Notes under the pieces: model-generated
Database searches by the model: none
Seen by the model: the letters and a program-made list of their open reading frames with translations, nothing else
What the model was told of the DNA's origin: nothing
Assembly (NCBI RefSeq): GCF_014193425.1
Contig: NZ_JACHZG010000001.1
Coordinates: forward strand, 2,852,001-2,916,000
Origin: Microlunatus antarcticus
GTDB lineage: Bacteria; Actinomycetota; Actinomycetes; Propionibacteriales; Propionibacteriaceae
Length of the DNA: 64,000 nucleotides
Reading direction: 5' to 3'
Translations under genes and position numbers: made by a program
Shown here: positions 34,771-42,954 of the stretch, piece after piece
Position numbering within the stretch: position 1 is the stretch's first letter
How the letters are laid out: every line of letters begins with the position of its first letter

Positions 34771-35733
34771 TCAGCCCTTGACCGCCCCGACCGTCTGACC
34801 GCGCATGAGGAACCGCTGGGCGCCCAGGAACACGATCAGCAGCGGCAGCATGCTGAGGAACGTCGCCAGCGCGAGCTGGGGCATGTAGAGCTTGACGTTC
34901 AGCCCGGCCGCGACGGTCGGGTTGAACAGCGGGCTCGCGCCGATGAGCTCCTGCAGACCGATGGAGACGGTCTTGTTGTTCTGGTTGGAGCTGAGCAGGG
35001 CGAGCGGGAGGAAGAAGTTCGTCCAGTTCGCCACGAAGGAGAAGAACGCGACCAGGGCGACGGCCTGCTTGGAGATCGGGATCGCCACCTTGGTGAAGAT
35101 CGAGATCTCGTTCAGCCCGTCGATTCGCGCGGCCTCGACCAGCTCGGGCGGCATCGTCGTCATGAAGTGGATGTAGGCGAGGTAGCAGCCGAACGGGAAG
35201 AACCCCATGATCACGATGACGGGCCACAGCTGCCCGACCGCGCCGATCGCCGCCACCTCGAGGAACAGCGGGATGACGAGCACGGTGTTCGGCATGACCA
35301 TGGCGAGCAGGGTGACGAAGAGCAGGACGCGGCGGCCGCGGAAGCGGAGCCGGGCCATCGCGTAGCCGGCCGGGATCGCGGCGACGACGGCGATGAGCGC
35401 GCCCCCGATCGAGATCACCAGCGAGTTGGTCATCCACTGGACGAACAGTCCCCCGTTGCCCGGCCCGAAGCCGTCGACCTGGGACCAGGAGTAGCGGACG
35501 TTCTCCCACGACACCCCGCCGAGCCCGAGGAACCCGCCCTGGCCCGCCGCGACCTCGTCCGCGTTGCGGAAGGACATGGCGACGAAGCCGATGATCGGGA
35601 ACACGAAGGCGGCGGCGACGAGCAGCATCGTGACGATGCGGGCCAGCCGGTTGATCGACATCGGGCGACGGCCGGCCGACGTGCGGAGGGGCGTCTCGGG
35701 AGCGGCAGTGGTTTCCGGCAGAGCGACGGCCAT
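34771..35733 (-). CDS. Carbohydrate ABC transporter permease, MalG type
   Basis: A 320-residue inner-membrane permease with six helices and the cytosolic E-A-A-x3-G loop (E-A-A-R-I-D-G-L-N-E-I), which docks with an ATPase. Motif G-F-F-P-F-G-C-Y-L-A lies just before the loop. It is the third gene of an importer unit after the binding protein and first permease; its ATG overlaps the preceding stop (ATGA). No ATPase gene is present, so it probably uses a shared MsiK-type ATPase encoded elsewhere, which is usual in actinobacteria. The substrate is inferred to be L-fucose or a related 6-deoxysugar from the neighbouring genes and shared operator. Confidence 0.9.
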   Translation of the reverse strand: MAVALPETTAAPETPLRTSAGRRPMSINRLARIVTMLLVAAAFVFPIIGFVAMSFRNADEVAAGQGGFLGLGGVSWENVRYSWSQVDGFGPGNGGLFVQWMTNSLVISIGGALIAVVAAIPAGYAMARLRFRGRRVLLFVTLLAMVMPNTVLVIPLFLEVAAIGAVGQLWPVIVIMGFFPFGCYLAYIHFMTTMPPELVEAARIDGLNEISIFTKVAIPISKQAVALVAFFSFVANWTNFFLPLALLSSNQNNKTVSIGLQELIGASPLFNPTVAAGLNVKLYMPQLALATFLSMLPLLIVFLGAQRFLMRGQTVGAVKG

Positions 35734-36713
35734 CAGTGGGTCTCCTCGCTGAACAGCCCGCTCTTGAACACGATGATCAGCCCGATGCCGAGGGTGATGG
35801 CGAGCAGGATGAGCGACATCGCGGCGGCGGCCGGGAAGTTGTAGTTGGAGAACGCGAAGGCGTAGCCGAGCTGGCTCGGCGAGTACTGGTCGGGCAGCGC
35901 GTTCGAGGCGACCTGGTCGAGCAGCTGGGGCTCGAGGAAGAGCTGGAAGCCGTACGCGAGGTTCATCAGCGCCGCGTAGCCGATCCACGGCCGGATGATC
36001 GGCAGCTTGACGTCCCAGGCGACGCGCCACGGGCCCGCACCGTCGATCTCAGCCGCCTCGAGCACGGCCTCGTCGATCCCGTTGAGCCCGCCGTTGACGA
36101 TCACGATCCACGTGCCGACGCCCTGGAAGAACAGCATCGCCGCGAGGATGAAGGACAGGTTGTTCCCCGAGACGACGACCGACTTGATGTCGGTGAGGCC
36201 GAGGGCGCTCCAGAACGCCCGGATCGGCGACGAGCTCGGGTTGAGCAGGTACACCCAGAGCACGAAGTTCGCCACGCCGGCGAGCGCACCGGGGAGGTAG
36301 TAGACGAAGCGCATCACGTTGCCGAAGCGGCCGGGGCTCGCGTGCACCAGGAGGGCCAGGCCGACGATCCCGATCATCATGATCGGCAGCCAGATGACCA
36401 GGACGCTGGCGATGTTGCCGAAGGTCCGCAGGAACCGGAAGTCGGTGACGACCGTCTCGAAGCTCTTCAGCCCGCCGAAGCCGACCGCCGGGTTGAGCGG
36501 GGTCGGCGGCGTCTGCAGGGCCGTCGCGAAGGCGTAGCCGATCGGGACGATCCCGGCGATCAGCAGCAGGACGACGTACGGCGCGCAGAGGGTCCACGCG
36601 CCGACCGCCTCGACGCGCCGCGAGGTGCGTCGAGACGGTCGCCTGGACGGACCTGCGACGGCGGCGTCGGCCGCCGTCGCAGAGTCCGTCCGGGCCGAGG
36701 AGGCCACGGTCAT
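35733..36713 (-). CDS. Carbohydrate ABC transporter permease, MalF type
   Basis: The 326-residue permease has six helices after an Arg/Ser-rich cytosolic N-terminus. The E-A-A loop reads E-A-A-E-I-D-G-A-G-P-W. It overlaps the binding-protein stop and the next permease start by 4 nt each. Together with its partner it would form the membrane channel of a sugar importer. The ligand is inferred from context, as for its partner. Confidence 0.9.
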   Translation of the reverse strand: MTVASSARTDSATAADAAVAGPSRRPSRRTSRRVEAVGAWTLCAPYVVLLLIAGIVPIGYAFATALQTPPTPLNPAVGFGGLKSFETVVTDFRFLRTFGNIASVLVIWLPIMMIGIVGLALLVHASPGRFGNVMRFVYYLPGALAGVANFVLWVYLLNPSSSPIRAFWSALGLTDIKSVVVSGNNLSFILAAMLFFQGVGTWIVIVNGGLNGIDEAVLEAAEIDGAGPWRVAWDVKLPIIRPWIGYAALMNLAYGFQLFLEPQLLDQVASNALPDQYSPSQLGYAFAFSNYNFPAAAAMSLILLAITLGIGLIIVFKSGLFSEETH

Positions 36714-38074
36714 GGGGTGGTCTTCACCTCGTAGCCCTGCGACTTGGCCTGGTTGTTCAGCTCGCTGCCGAAGGTCGTCCAGGCCTCGTCGAAGCTCTTG
36801 CCGGCGACGAGGTCCTTGGCGACCGTCTCGGTCCAGATCCCGCCGGTGTTGTAGAGCGTGTAGGCGTGGTCACCGGGGACGTACGTCGCCGCCTGCTTGA
36901 ACGCCGCGAAGGTGGCGTCGTTGTCGGCGAAGTACTTCGACGCCTTCTGCTTGGCGATCCAGTCGTCCTGGACGGGCCCGTACGCCGGCAGCCCGGTGCT
37001 CAGCTCGACCTGCCAGCGCGGGTCGCTCACCACGAAGGTGGCGAACTTGAGCGTGTTCTCGAGCTGCTTGCCGGTGATGTGGCTGGAGACGCCCCACAGG
37101 CCGCCACCCTCGTTGCCGGTGGAGGGCTGGGACTCGCCCTGCCAGGTCAGCGGGGTCGTCGCCGTCATGGTGCCGGCGTCGATCTTCCACGTCTGGTTGA
37201 ACAGGTAGTCGCCCCACCAGAGCGCACCCGGGCTCATGACGAGGTCCTTCCCGGCCTTGGCCGCGTCGGCGTCGAAGATGCCGAGGTTGGAGGCGGCCTT
37301 GCCGGTCACCATCTCGCCGACGAGCTTCTTGGCCCGCTGGCACTTGGCGTCGTCGAGGTTGATCATGACCGATGTCTCGCTGAGCCGCTGGTTCGTCGGG
37401 CAGCCGCTCGCCCACAGGTAGCGGTCCGGGGCGTAGGCGTCGCCGAGGAAGGCGCTCACCTTGCCCGGGTGCTCGGCGGCGATCTTGACCGCGAGCGTCC
37501 CGTACTCCTCCCACGTCTTGGGCGGGGTGTAGCCGTTGGCGCTGAAGAACTTCTGGTTGTACCAGAACACGTCCGGGGCGGCGTCGTTGCGCAGGCAGCG
37601 GATCTTGCCGTCGATGTTGCAGGGCGCGAGGACCGCCGGGTCGTAGCCCTTGATCAGGTCGGGCACCTGCGACGTCAGGTCGGCCGCGTAGTTGATCTGC
37701 GCGCCGGAGGCCCAGGCGATGTCGTCGTTGGACGGGAAGAAGATGGCGTCGGGCCAGCCTTGCTTCGCCTGGTTGAACTGGGCGAACTGCTGCGACAGGG
37801 CCTTGCTGCCGACCGTGCCGTCGATCTGGTTGATCGTCGTCTCGATGTCGGGGTTGGCCTTCTTGAAGGCCTCCGCCGCGGGCACCCGGGGCGGGTCGAC
37901 CCACACCGTGATGGCGCCGCCCGAGTCGGTCTGCGCCGGCGCCGAGGCACCGGCCTGGCCGGGCAGCCCGCCGCCGCCCCCGCCGCCGCACGCCGAGGCG
38001 ATCAGCACGGCGAGCGACGCGCCGACCAGACCCAGCGTCGTTCGCGTACGACTCTTGATGTCCGTGGTCTTCAT
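36710..38074 (-). CDS. Sugar ABC transporter substrate-binding lipoprotein
   Basis: The 454-residue protein has a lipoprotein signal with I-A-S-A-C (Cys29) then a Gly-rich linker. A family 1 binding protein follows, with I-T-V-W-V-D-P-P-R at strand 1, W-P-D-A-I-F-F-P-S-N-D-D and aromatic residues suited to sugar stacking. It has several Cys (C-N-I-D-G-K-I-R-C) that may form disulfides. The start at ATG 38074 has AGGAGT and gives a normal leader. It is first in the importer unit and divergent from an aldo-keto reductase across a region with LacI-type sites. In contrast to the two leaderless homologues, this one is clearly exported, and is the cognate binding protein of the two permeases. Confidence 0.92.
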   Translation of the reverse strand: MKTTDIKSRTRTTLGLVGASLAVLIASACGGGGGGGLPGQAGASAPAQTDSGGAITVWVDPPRVPAAEAFKKANPDIETTINQIDGTVGSKALSQQFAQFNQAKQGWPDAIFFPSNDDIAWASGAQINYAADLTSQVPDLIKGYDPAVLAPCNIDGKIRCLRNDAAPDVFWYNQKFFSANGYTPPKTWEEYGTLAVKIAAEHPGKVSAFLGDAYAPDRYLWASGCPTNQRLSETSVMINLDDAKCQRAKKLVGEMVTGKAASNLGIFDADAAKAGKDLVMSPGALWWGDYLFNQTWKIDAGTMTATTPLTWQGESQPSTGNEGGGLWGVSSHITGKQLENTLKFATFVVSDPRWQVELSTGLPAYGPVQDDWIAKQKASKYFADNDATFAAFKQAATYVPGDHAYTLYNTGGIWTETVAKDLVAGKSFDEAWTTFGSELNNQAKSQGYEVKTTP

Positions 38075-38112
38075 TGACACTCCTGTCACGCGCCAGGTCG
38101 GCTCACCGCCAG

Positions 38113-38126
38113 GCGAAACGTTTTGC
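38113..38126. promoter_or_regulatory. LacI-type operator, GAAACGTTTTGC form
   Basis: GCGAAACGTTTTGC is an almost perfect CG-centred palindrome 39 nt upstream of the binding-protein start. It resembles the general LacI-family consensus and is the site nearest to the importer gene. Confidence 0.65.
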
Positions 38127-38178
38127 ATTCGGGACGAGAGGGAACCTACTCATCGTCCTTCGGCGCTGTCAATGGCTC

Positions 38179-38196
38179 TGGTGCAACGTTTGACCA
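38179..38196. promoter_or_regulatory. LacI-type operator shared with the fucose operon
   Basis: TGGTGCAACGTTTGACCA is 15/18 identical to the site at 21070 and palindromic around CG. It lies in the middle of the 218-nt divergent promoter, where one repressor could control both importer and aldo-keto reductase. The gene for a LacI regulator lies 1.1 kb downstream. Confidence 0.7.
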
Positions 38197-38244
38197 TCGT
38201 GTCCAGATCGTTGACATGGCCGGGAAGCCCTCGTAGTGTCCGCA

Positions 38245-38256
38245 CGAATCGTTTCG
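38245..38256. promoter_or_regulatory. Possible third LacI-type site
   Basis: CGAATCGTTTCG differs by one base from a perfect CG-centred palindrome (CGAAACGTTTCG) and lies 36 nt before the aldo-keto reductase start. It is a weaker match than the two other sites in this promoter. Confidence 0.4.
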
Positions 38257-38292
38257 CTTTCCGAGGCCGCCGCCTCCGACGAAGGAGCCCAC

Positions 38293-39330
38293 GTGAGCTC
38301 GACCCCCGACGACGCCGTCGACCCGGCCTCGGTGCCCGCCCGCACGCTGACGAACGGCGACGCGATGCCGGCTGTCGGGCTGGGGACCTTCGGCTCCGAC
38401 CGCTACAGCACCGCGCAGGTCGCCGAGGCCGTACGCGGTGGGCTCGAGGTCGGCTACCGCCTCGTCGACTGCGCCGCGGTCTACGGCAACGAGGCGCAGA
38501 TCGGGCAGGTCTTCGCGGACGCGTTCAGCGACCGCGTGGTCGAGCGTGACGACCTGTTCGTGGTGTCGAAGCTGTGGAACGACAGCCACGGCGCCGAGGG
38601 CGTGGCGTCCGCGGTCCGGAAGACGCTCACCGACCTCGGGTTGAACCACCTCGACGGCTACTTCGTCCACTGGCCCTTCCCCAACCACCACCCGCCGGCC
38701 GCAGACCCCGACGCCCGCGACCCGGACGCCCGGCCGTACGTGCACGAGGTGTTCATGGAGACCTGGCGGGCGATGGAGCTGCTCGTCGACCAGGGCCTCG
38801 TGCGCCACCTCGGCCTGTCCAACGTGACCGTGCCCAAGCTGGAGCAGATCCTCGCCGACGCGCGCGTGCGGCCGTCGCTGAACGAGCTGGAGCTGCACCC
38901 CTGCTTCCAGCAGCCCGAGCTCTTCGACCTCTGCGTGGCCGAGGGCGTCCAGCCGATCGGCTACTCGCCGCTGGGCTCCCCCTCGCGCCCGGAGCGCGAC
39001 CGGACGCCGGGCGACCACGTCGACACCGAGCACCCGGCCGTGGTCGCCGCCGCGCAGGCGCACGGCGTGCACCCGGCGCTGGTCTGCCTCAAGTGGGCCG
39101 TCCAGCGCGGGCAGGTGCCGATCCCCTTCGCGGTCAAGCGGTCGCAGTACGTGTCGAACCTGCGTGCGGTCACGACCGACCCGCTGACCGACGCGGAGAT
39201 GACCGCGCTGACGCAGGCCGACGCGGGCGACCGGCTGATCAAGGGTCAGGTCTTCCTGTGGCCGGGCGCGAGCTCGTGGGAGGACCTGTGGGACGTCGAC
39301 GGCTCGACGGCGACCTGGGGCACAAGATGA
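38293..39330 (+). CDS. Aldo/keto reductase (AKR1/AKR5-like)
   Basis: The 345-residue protein keeps the AKR catalytic set: Asp of L-V-D-C-A, Tyr of V-Y-G-N-E, Lys of V-S-K-L-W, and His of F-V-H-W-P. N-E-L-E-L-H-P and I-P-F-A-V-K-R-S (cofactor phosphate loop) also fit. It probably reduces or oxidises a sugar aldehyde. GTG 38293 is chosen because GAAGGAG lies 7 nt upstream; the codons before it fall within the operator region. The LacI gene follows 4 nt after the stop, so both are cotranscribed, and FucU and a second AKR come next. Its precise step is not clear because the other AKR better matches L-fucose dehydrogenase. Confidence 0.85.
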   Translation: MSSTPDDAVDPASVPARTLTNGDAMPAVGLGTFGSDRYSTAQVAEAVRGGLEVGYRLVDCAAVYGNEAQIGQVFADAFSDRVVERDDLFVVSKLWNDSHGAEGVASAVRKTLTDLGLNHLDGYFVHWPFPNHHPPAADPDARDPDARPYVHEVFMETWRAMELLVDQGLVRHLGLSNVTVPKLEQILADARVRPSLNELELHPCFQQPELFDLCVAEGVQPIGYSPLGSPSRPERDRTPGDHVDTEHPAVVAAAQAHGVHPALVCLKWAVQRGQVPIPFAVKRSQYVSNLRAVTTDPLTDAEMTALTQADAGDRLIKGQVFLWPGASSWEDLWDVDGSTATWGTR

Positions 39331-39334
39331 CCCC

Positions 39335-40414
39335 ATGAGCGAGCCGCGCGCCCGGGCCGTGAGGCCGGGGCGGTCCCCCGTGACCTACAAGGACCTGCAG
39401 GAGCACACCGGGCTGTCGCTGTCGACGATCTCGAAGTACTTCAACGGGCTCCCGCTCCGGGAGTCGAACCGCGTGGCCGTGGAGACCGCGGCCTCCGAGC
39501 TCGGCTATCGCGTGAACACGCTTGCCCGGAGCCTGCGGACGCAGCGCTCACGCACGGTCGGCGTGCTGCTGCCGGTGCTCGACAACCCCTTCCACCTCAG
39601 CATCATCGCCGGGATCGAGGCGGCGCTGAGCGACAGCGGCGTGGGGGTCGTGGTGAGCGCCAGCCGTGGCGCGCACGGCGAGCCGGGTGCGGCGGTCGAC
39701 TCGCTCGCGGGCCGGATGGTCGACGGCATCATCGCGGTGCCGGCGGCGCACGACGCGGCCACGCTCGTCGCCGTCTCCGGGCGCGGGCTGCCGGTCGTGC
39801 TCATCGACCGCCTCGTCGACGGGCTCGACGGGGACGCGGTCGTGCTCGACAACGCCGACGCAGCGCGGCAGGCCGTGCGCCACGTGGTCGACCACGGGCA
39901 CCGGCGGGTGGCGGCGATCGCCGGCCCGCCCGACATCTGGAGCCTGCGCGGGCGCAGCGACGGCTTCCTCGACGCGATGCGCCAGCACAGCCTCGAGGTC
40001 GGGCCGGGCGCCGTCCGGTCCGGTCCGCTGACCGTCGAGTCCGGGGTAGCGAGCATGCGCAGCCTGCTCGCCGAGCCCGAGCGCCCGACCGCCGTCGTGT
40101 GCCTGAACTACGAGCTCACGGTCGGCGCGCTCATCGCGCTCAACGAGTCGGGGCTGCGGATCCCCGAGGACATCTCGTTCGTCGGCTTCGACTCGCTCGA
40201 GCTCTCGCAGGTGATCAAGCCCCGCCTGTCGATGGTCGTCCAGCCCACGCACGAGATCGCCGTCCGGGCCGCCGACCTGATGCGCCGCCGGCTGGAGCCG
40301 CAGCCCGAGTCCGAGCTCGAGCCCGGCGCCCAGGCCGGGCCGGACCCGTACCAGCGCGTCGTGCTGCGCGCCGAGCTCGTCCCCGGCGGCTCCGTCGCCC
40401 GTCCCCGCGACTGA
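39335..40414 (+). CDS. LacI-family transcriptional regulator, copy 2
   Basis: The 359-residue protein has a LacI helix-turn-helix (V-T-Y-K-D-L-Q-E-H-T-G-L-S-L-S-T-I-S-K-Y, about residues 16-35). A sugar-binding-protein-like effector domain follows (V-G-V-L-L-P-V-L-D-N-P-F-H-L-S-I). It lies directly behind the aldo-keto reductase and before FucU. It is the best candidate for the protein that reads the AACGTT palindromes at 38179 and 21070, with L-fucose or a pathway intermediate as inducer. This is inference from location. It differs from copy 1 in its DNA-recognition helix, so the two probably have different sites. Confidence 0.9.
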   Translation: MSEPRARAVRPGRSPVTYKDLQEHTGLSLSTISKYFNGLPLRESNRVAVETAASELGYRVNTLARSLRTQRSRTVGVLLPVLDNPFHLSIIAGIEAALSDSGVGVVVSASRGAHGEPGAAVDSLAGRMVDGIIAVPAAHDAATLVAVSGRGLPVVLIDRLVDGLDGDAVVLDNADAARQAVRHVVDHGHRRVAAIAGPPDIWSLRGRSDGFLDAMRQHSLEVGPGAVRSGPLTVESGVASMRSLLAEPERPTAVVCLNYELTVGALIALNESGLRIPEDISFVGFDSLELSQVIKPRLSMVVQPTHEIAVRAADLMRRRLEPQPESELEPGAQAGPDPYQRVVLRAELVPGGSVARPRD

Positions 40415-40460
40415 TCCTCATCCCGACCCACCCTGATCCACGCTCCCGCAGGAGGAACCC

Positions 40461-40877
40461 GTGCTCAACTACACCCTCACCCACCCCCCGCTGCTGCGGG
40501 CGCTGGCCGCCGCCGGCCACGGCTCGCAGGTGCTGCTGGCCGACGGGAACTACCCCGCCGCGACCGCCAAGCCCGCGGGCGCCGAGGTCATCCACCTCAA
40601 CCTGCGGCCCGGCCTGCTGAGCGTGACCGAGGTGCTGGGCCCGCTCCTGGACGCCGTGAACATCGAGGCGGGGCGCGTGATGGCGCTGCCCGACGGCGGT
40701 GCCGTCCCCGCCCACGCCGAGTACGAGCAGATGCTCGGCGCGCAGGTCGACTTCGCCGTGATGGAGCGCTTCGCCTTCTACGACGCGGCCCGCGGACCCG
40801 ACGTGGCCTTCGTGGTGGCCACGGGCGACCAGCGGATCTGCGCGAACCTGCTGCTGACCATCGGCGTCCGGACCTGA
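40461..40877 (+). CDS. fucU: L-fucose mutarotase (RbsD/FucU family)
   Basis: The 138-residue protein has the FucU/RbsD fold: an N-terminal L-N-Y-T-L-T-H-P-P-L-L-R-A-L-A, the catalytic-region G-H-G-S-Q-V-L-L-A-D-G-N-Y-P with conserved His and Asp, and a final F-V-V-A-T-G-D-Q-R. FucU interconverts alpha and beta anomers of L-fucose; RbsD does so for ribose. The surrounding fuconate genes support fucose. GTG/ATG choice is settled by AGGAGG upstream of the GTG at 40461. The next gene, an AKR, starts 17 nt after its stop. Confidence 0.88.
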   Translation: MLNYTLTHPPLLRALAAAGHGSQVLLADGNYPAATAKPAGAEVIHLNLRPGLLSVTEVLGPLLDAVNIEAGRVMALPDGGAVPAHAEYEQMLGAQVDFAVMERFAFYDAARGPDVAFVVATGDQRICANLLLTIGVRT

Positions 40878-40894
40878 CGCGGGAGGATCGGCAC

Positions 40895-41860
40895 ATGCAG
40901 GTGCGTCGACTGAGGACCGGGCTGCCGCTCACCGAGATCGGCTTCGGGGGTGCGCAGCTCGGGAACCTCCCCCAAGCCCTCGACGACGAAGTCGCTCTCC
41001 GCGCGCTGGACGCGGCCTGGGAGCACGGCATCCGCTACTTCGACACGGCCCCGCACTACGGCCTCGGCCTGTCCGAGCGCCGCCTCGGGCAGGCGCTCGC
41101 GGGTCGTCCGCGCGGCGAGTTCGTCGTCTCGACCAAGGTCGGGCGCCTGCTCGTGCCGACCCCGGAGCGGGCGAACCAGCGCGACCCGGAGTTCGACGTC
41201 CCGGCGACGCACGAGCGCGTGCGTGATTACAGCGCCGACGGCGTACGCCGCAGCCTGGAGGGGAGCATGACGCGCCTCGGGCTGGACCACGTCGACATCG
41301 TCTACGTGCACGACCCCGACGACGAGTACGCCGAGACCGCGTTCACCCAGGGGATCCCCGCGCTGGTCGAGCTCCGCGAGCAGGGCGTCGTCGGCGCGGT
41401 CGGCGTGGGGATGAAGCACCCGGAGGGTCCGTGCGAGGCGATCCGGCGGACCGACCTCGACGTCGTGATGGTCGCGGGCCGCTACACCGTGCTTGAGCAG
41501 CAGGCCCTGACCGAGCTGCTGCCGCTCGCGCTCGAACGGGGCGTCGGCTACGTCGCCGCAGGCGTCTTCCAGTCCGGCCTGCTCAGCCGGCCGCGGCCGT
41601 CGGAAGGGCTGACGTACGACCACGGCCCCGTCCCGCCCGGCCTGCTCGCCCGCGTGAACGCCCTCGCCGACCTCGCCGAGCGGTACGGCGTCCAGCTGCC
41701 CGACGTGGCGGTGCAGTTCCCGCTGCGGCACCCCGCCGTCGTGTCGGTCCCCCTGGGCGTCCGGACGGCCGCGGAGATCGCCGAGAACGAACGCCGCTGC
41801 GCGGTCTCGATCCCCGAGGACCTGTGGGCGGAGCTCGAGGCCCTGAACCGGACAAGCTAG
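40895..41860 (+). CDS. Aldo/keto reductase, probable L-fucose (aldose) 1-dehydrogenase
   Basis: The 321-residue protein strongly resembles D-threo-aldose/L-fucose dehydrogenases. It has I-G-F-G-G-A-Q-L-G-N-L near the N-terminus, Y-F-D-T-A-P-H-Y-G-L-G-L-S-E (catalytic Asp and Tyr), S-T-K-V-G-R (Lys), and Y-V-H-D-P-D (His). Such enzymes oxidise L-fucose, D-arabinose or L-galactose to the 1,5-lactone with NAD(P)+. It is downstream of fucU, so it should supply the lactone used by the lactonase at 29198. A forward copy of the CCTGAGCCTGTCGAAGGG element lies 6 nt past its stop. Confidence 0.88.
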   Translation: MQVRRLRTGLPLTEIGFGGAQLGNLPQALDDEVALRALDAAWEHGIRYFDTAPHYGLGLSERRLGQALAGRPRGEFVVSTKVGRLLVPTPERANQRDPEFDVPATHERVRDYSADGVRRSLEGSMTRLGLDHVDIVYVHDPDDEYAETAFTQGIPALVELREQGVVGAVGVGMKHPEGPCEAIRRTDLDVVMVAGRYTVLEQQALTELLPLALERGVGYVAAGVFQSGLLSRPRPSEGLTYDHGPVPPGLLARVNALADLAERYGVQLPDVAVQFPLRHPAVVSVPLGVRTAAEIAENERRCAVSIPEDLWAELEALNRTS

Positions 41861-41865
41861 GCCGA

Positions 41866-41909
41866 GAACGCTCCCTGAGCCTGTCGAAGGGCCTCGAAGA
41901 GGTTGGCGT
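41866..41909 (+). repeat. CCTGAGCCTGTCGAAGGG element, long form
   Basis: This copy directly follows the stop of the aldose dehydrogenase gene and continues into CCTCGAAGAGGTTGG, as does the second copy at 18424. It separates the convergent aldose dehydrogenase and hydrolase genes and could take part in termination. Confidence 0.85.
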
Positions 41910-41925
41910 CCTTGAACCCCCGACC

Positions 41926-42954
41926 TCACAGGCCAGCGCGCTCGAGCCAGCTCCGAATCGCCTCGACGTGCTCGGCTGGGCGCTCGAGTGGGAGCCAGTG
42001 CCCGGCGGGCAGGTTGGTCACCGTGAGGTCCTCGCACGCGGCCCGCATCGGGTCGCCCTGGCGGTTGCCGGTGATGCCGCAGATCGGGTCCCAGTCGCCG
42101 TTGACGAAGAGCACCGGTTGCGCGAGGCGACCCCCGTCGGTCGCCTCCCGCGCGTAGGCGACGTTGGCGTCGTCGTTGACGTACCAGGCGCAGGAGGCGC
42201 GGAAGCCGGTCCTCGCGAAGGCGTCCACCAGCACGTCGAAGTCGGCCGCCGGCCAGAGGTCCGCATCGGGTGCCGTCGGCGGAGCGTGGTGCGCGGCACC
42301 GAAGCGCCCGCCGTCCCGCGTGGTCGTGGCCGTGGGTGCGACCCGACCCACCGCTTCCGGGCTACCGGACCGGTAGACGTACGCCAGCGTCGCGGCCGGG
42401 TCGGCGTCGAGGTCGGCGACCGCCGTCTCGAAGTGGGTCGCGTAGTAGCGGTAGTAGTCCCACTGGCCGTCCGGGTAGACGTCGGCCGGGTAGAGGCTCC
42501 GGTCGACCAGCGGGACGAGGGTCGACAGGGCGTTGGAGCCCGGAAAGTACGCCCACGAGGTCAGCACGACGCCCCGGGTGCGTGCGGGTTCGTGCGCGGC
42601 GACCGCACCGGCCACGACGCTGCCCCAGTCGTGGCCCACCCAGATCGCGGGCGCGCCGCCGAGGTGGTCGTGGAGCTCGACCAGGTCGGCCACGACCTCC
42701 CGGGTGGTGTACGCGTCGGTGCACGCCGGGGTGGAGGAACCGCCGAAGCCGCGCAGGTCGGGAGCGACGCAGTGCCAGCCCTCGGCGGCGAACGCCTCGA
42801 GCTGGGCCCGCCAGATCAGGCCGATGCTCAGCCAGCCGTGGAGGAAGATCATCAGCGGTCCGTCGGCCGGCCCGCTCTCGAGGTAGTGCGTCGTGTGACG
42901 CGCTGTACGGAACCTGCGCGAGGTGATCACCGGCGGCGTGGGCGTGGCGCTCAT
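41926..42954 (-). CDS. Alpha/beta hydrolase, epoxide hydrolase type
   Basis: The 342-residue protein has the oxyanion motif F-L-H-G-W, nucleophile elbow G-H-D-W-G-S with Asp, as in epoxide hydrolases and haloalkane dehalogenases, a cap region rich in Tyr (Y-Y-R-Y-Y), and the C-terminal catalytic His of G-H-W-L-P. Its ATG overlaps the stop of an MFS transporter by 4 nt, so both are coexpressed. The TetR-type gene divergent from the pair is the likely regulator. It may hydrolyse an epoxide or halogenated compound that the pump exports. The substrate is unknown. Confidence 0.87.
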   Translation of the reverse strand: MSATPTPPVITSRRFRTARHTTHYLESGPADGPLMIFLHGWLSIGLIWRAQLEAFAAEGWHCVAPDLRGFGGSSTPACTDAYTTREVVADLVELHDHLGGAPAIWVGHDWGSVVAGAVAAHEPARTRGVVLTSWAYFPGSNALSTLVPLVDRSLYPADVYPDGQWDYYRYYATHFETAVADLDADPAATLAYVYRSGSPEAVGRVAPTATTTRDGGRFGAAHHAPPTAPDADLWPAADFDVLVDAFARTGFRASCAWYVNDDANVAYAREATDGGRLAQPVLFVNGDWDPICGITGNRQGDPMRAACEDLTVTNLPAGHWLPLERPAEHVEAIRSWLERAGL

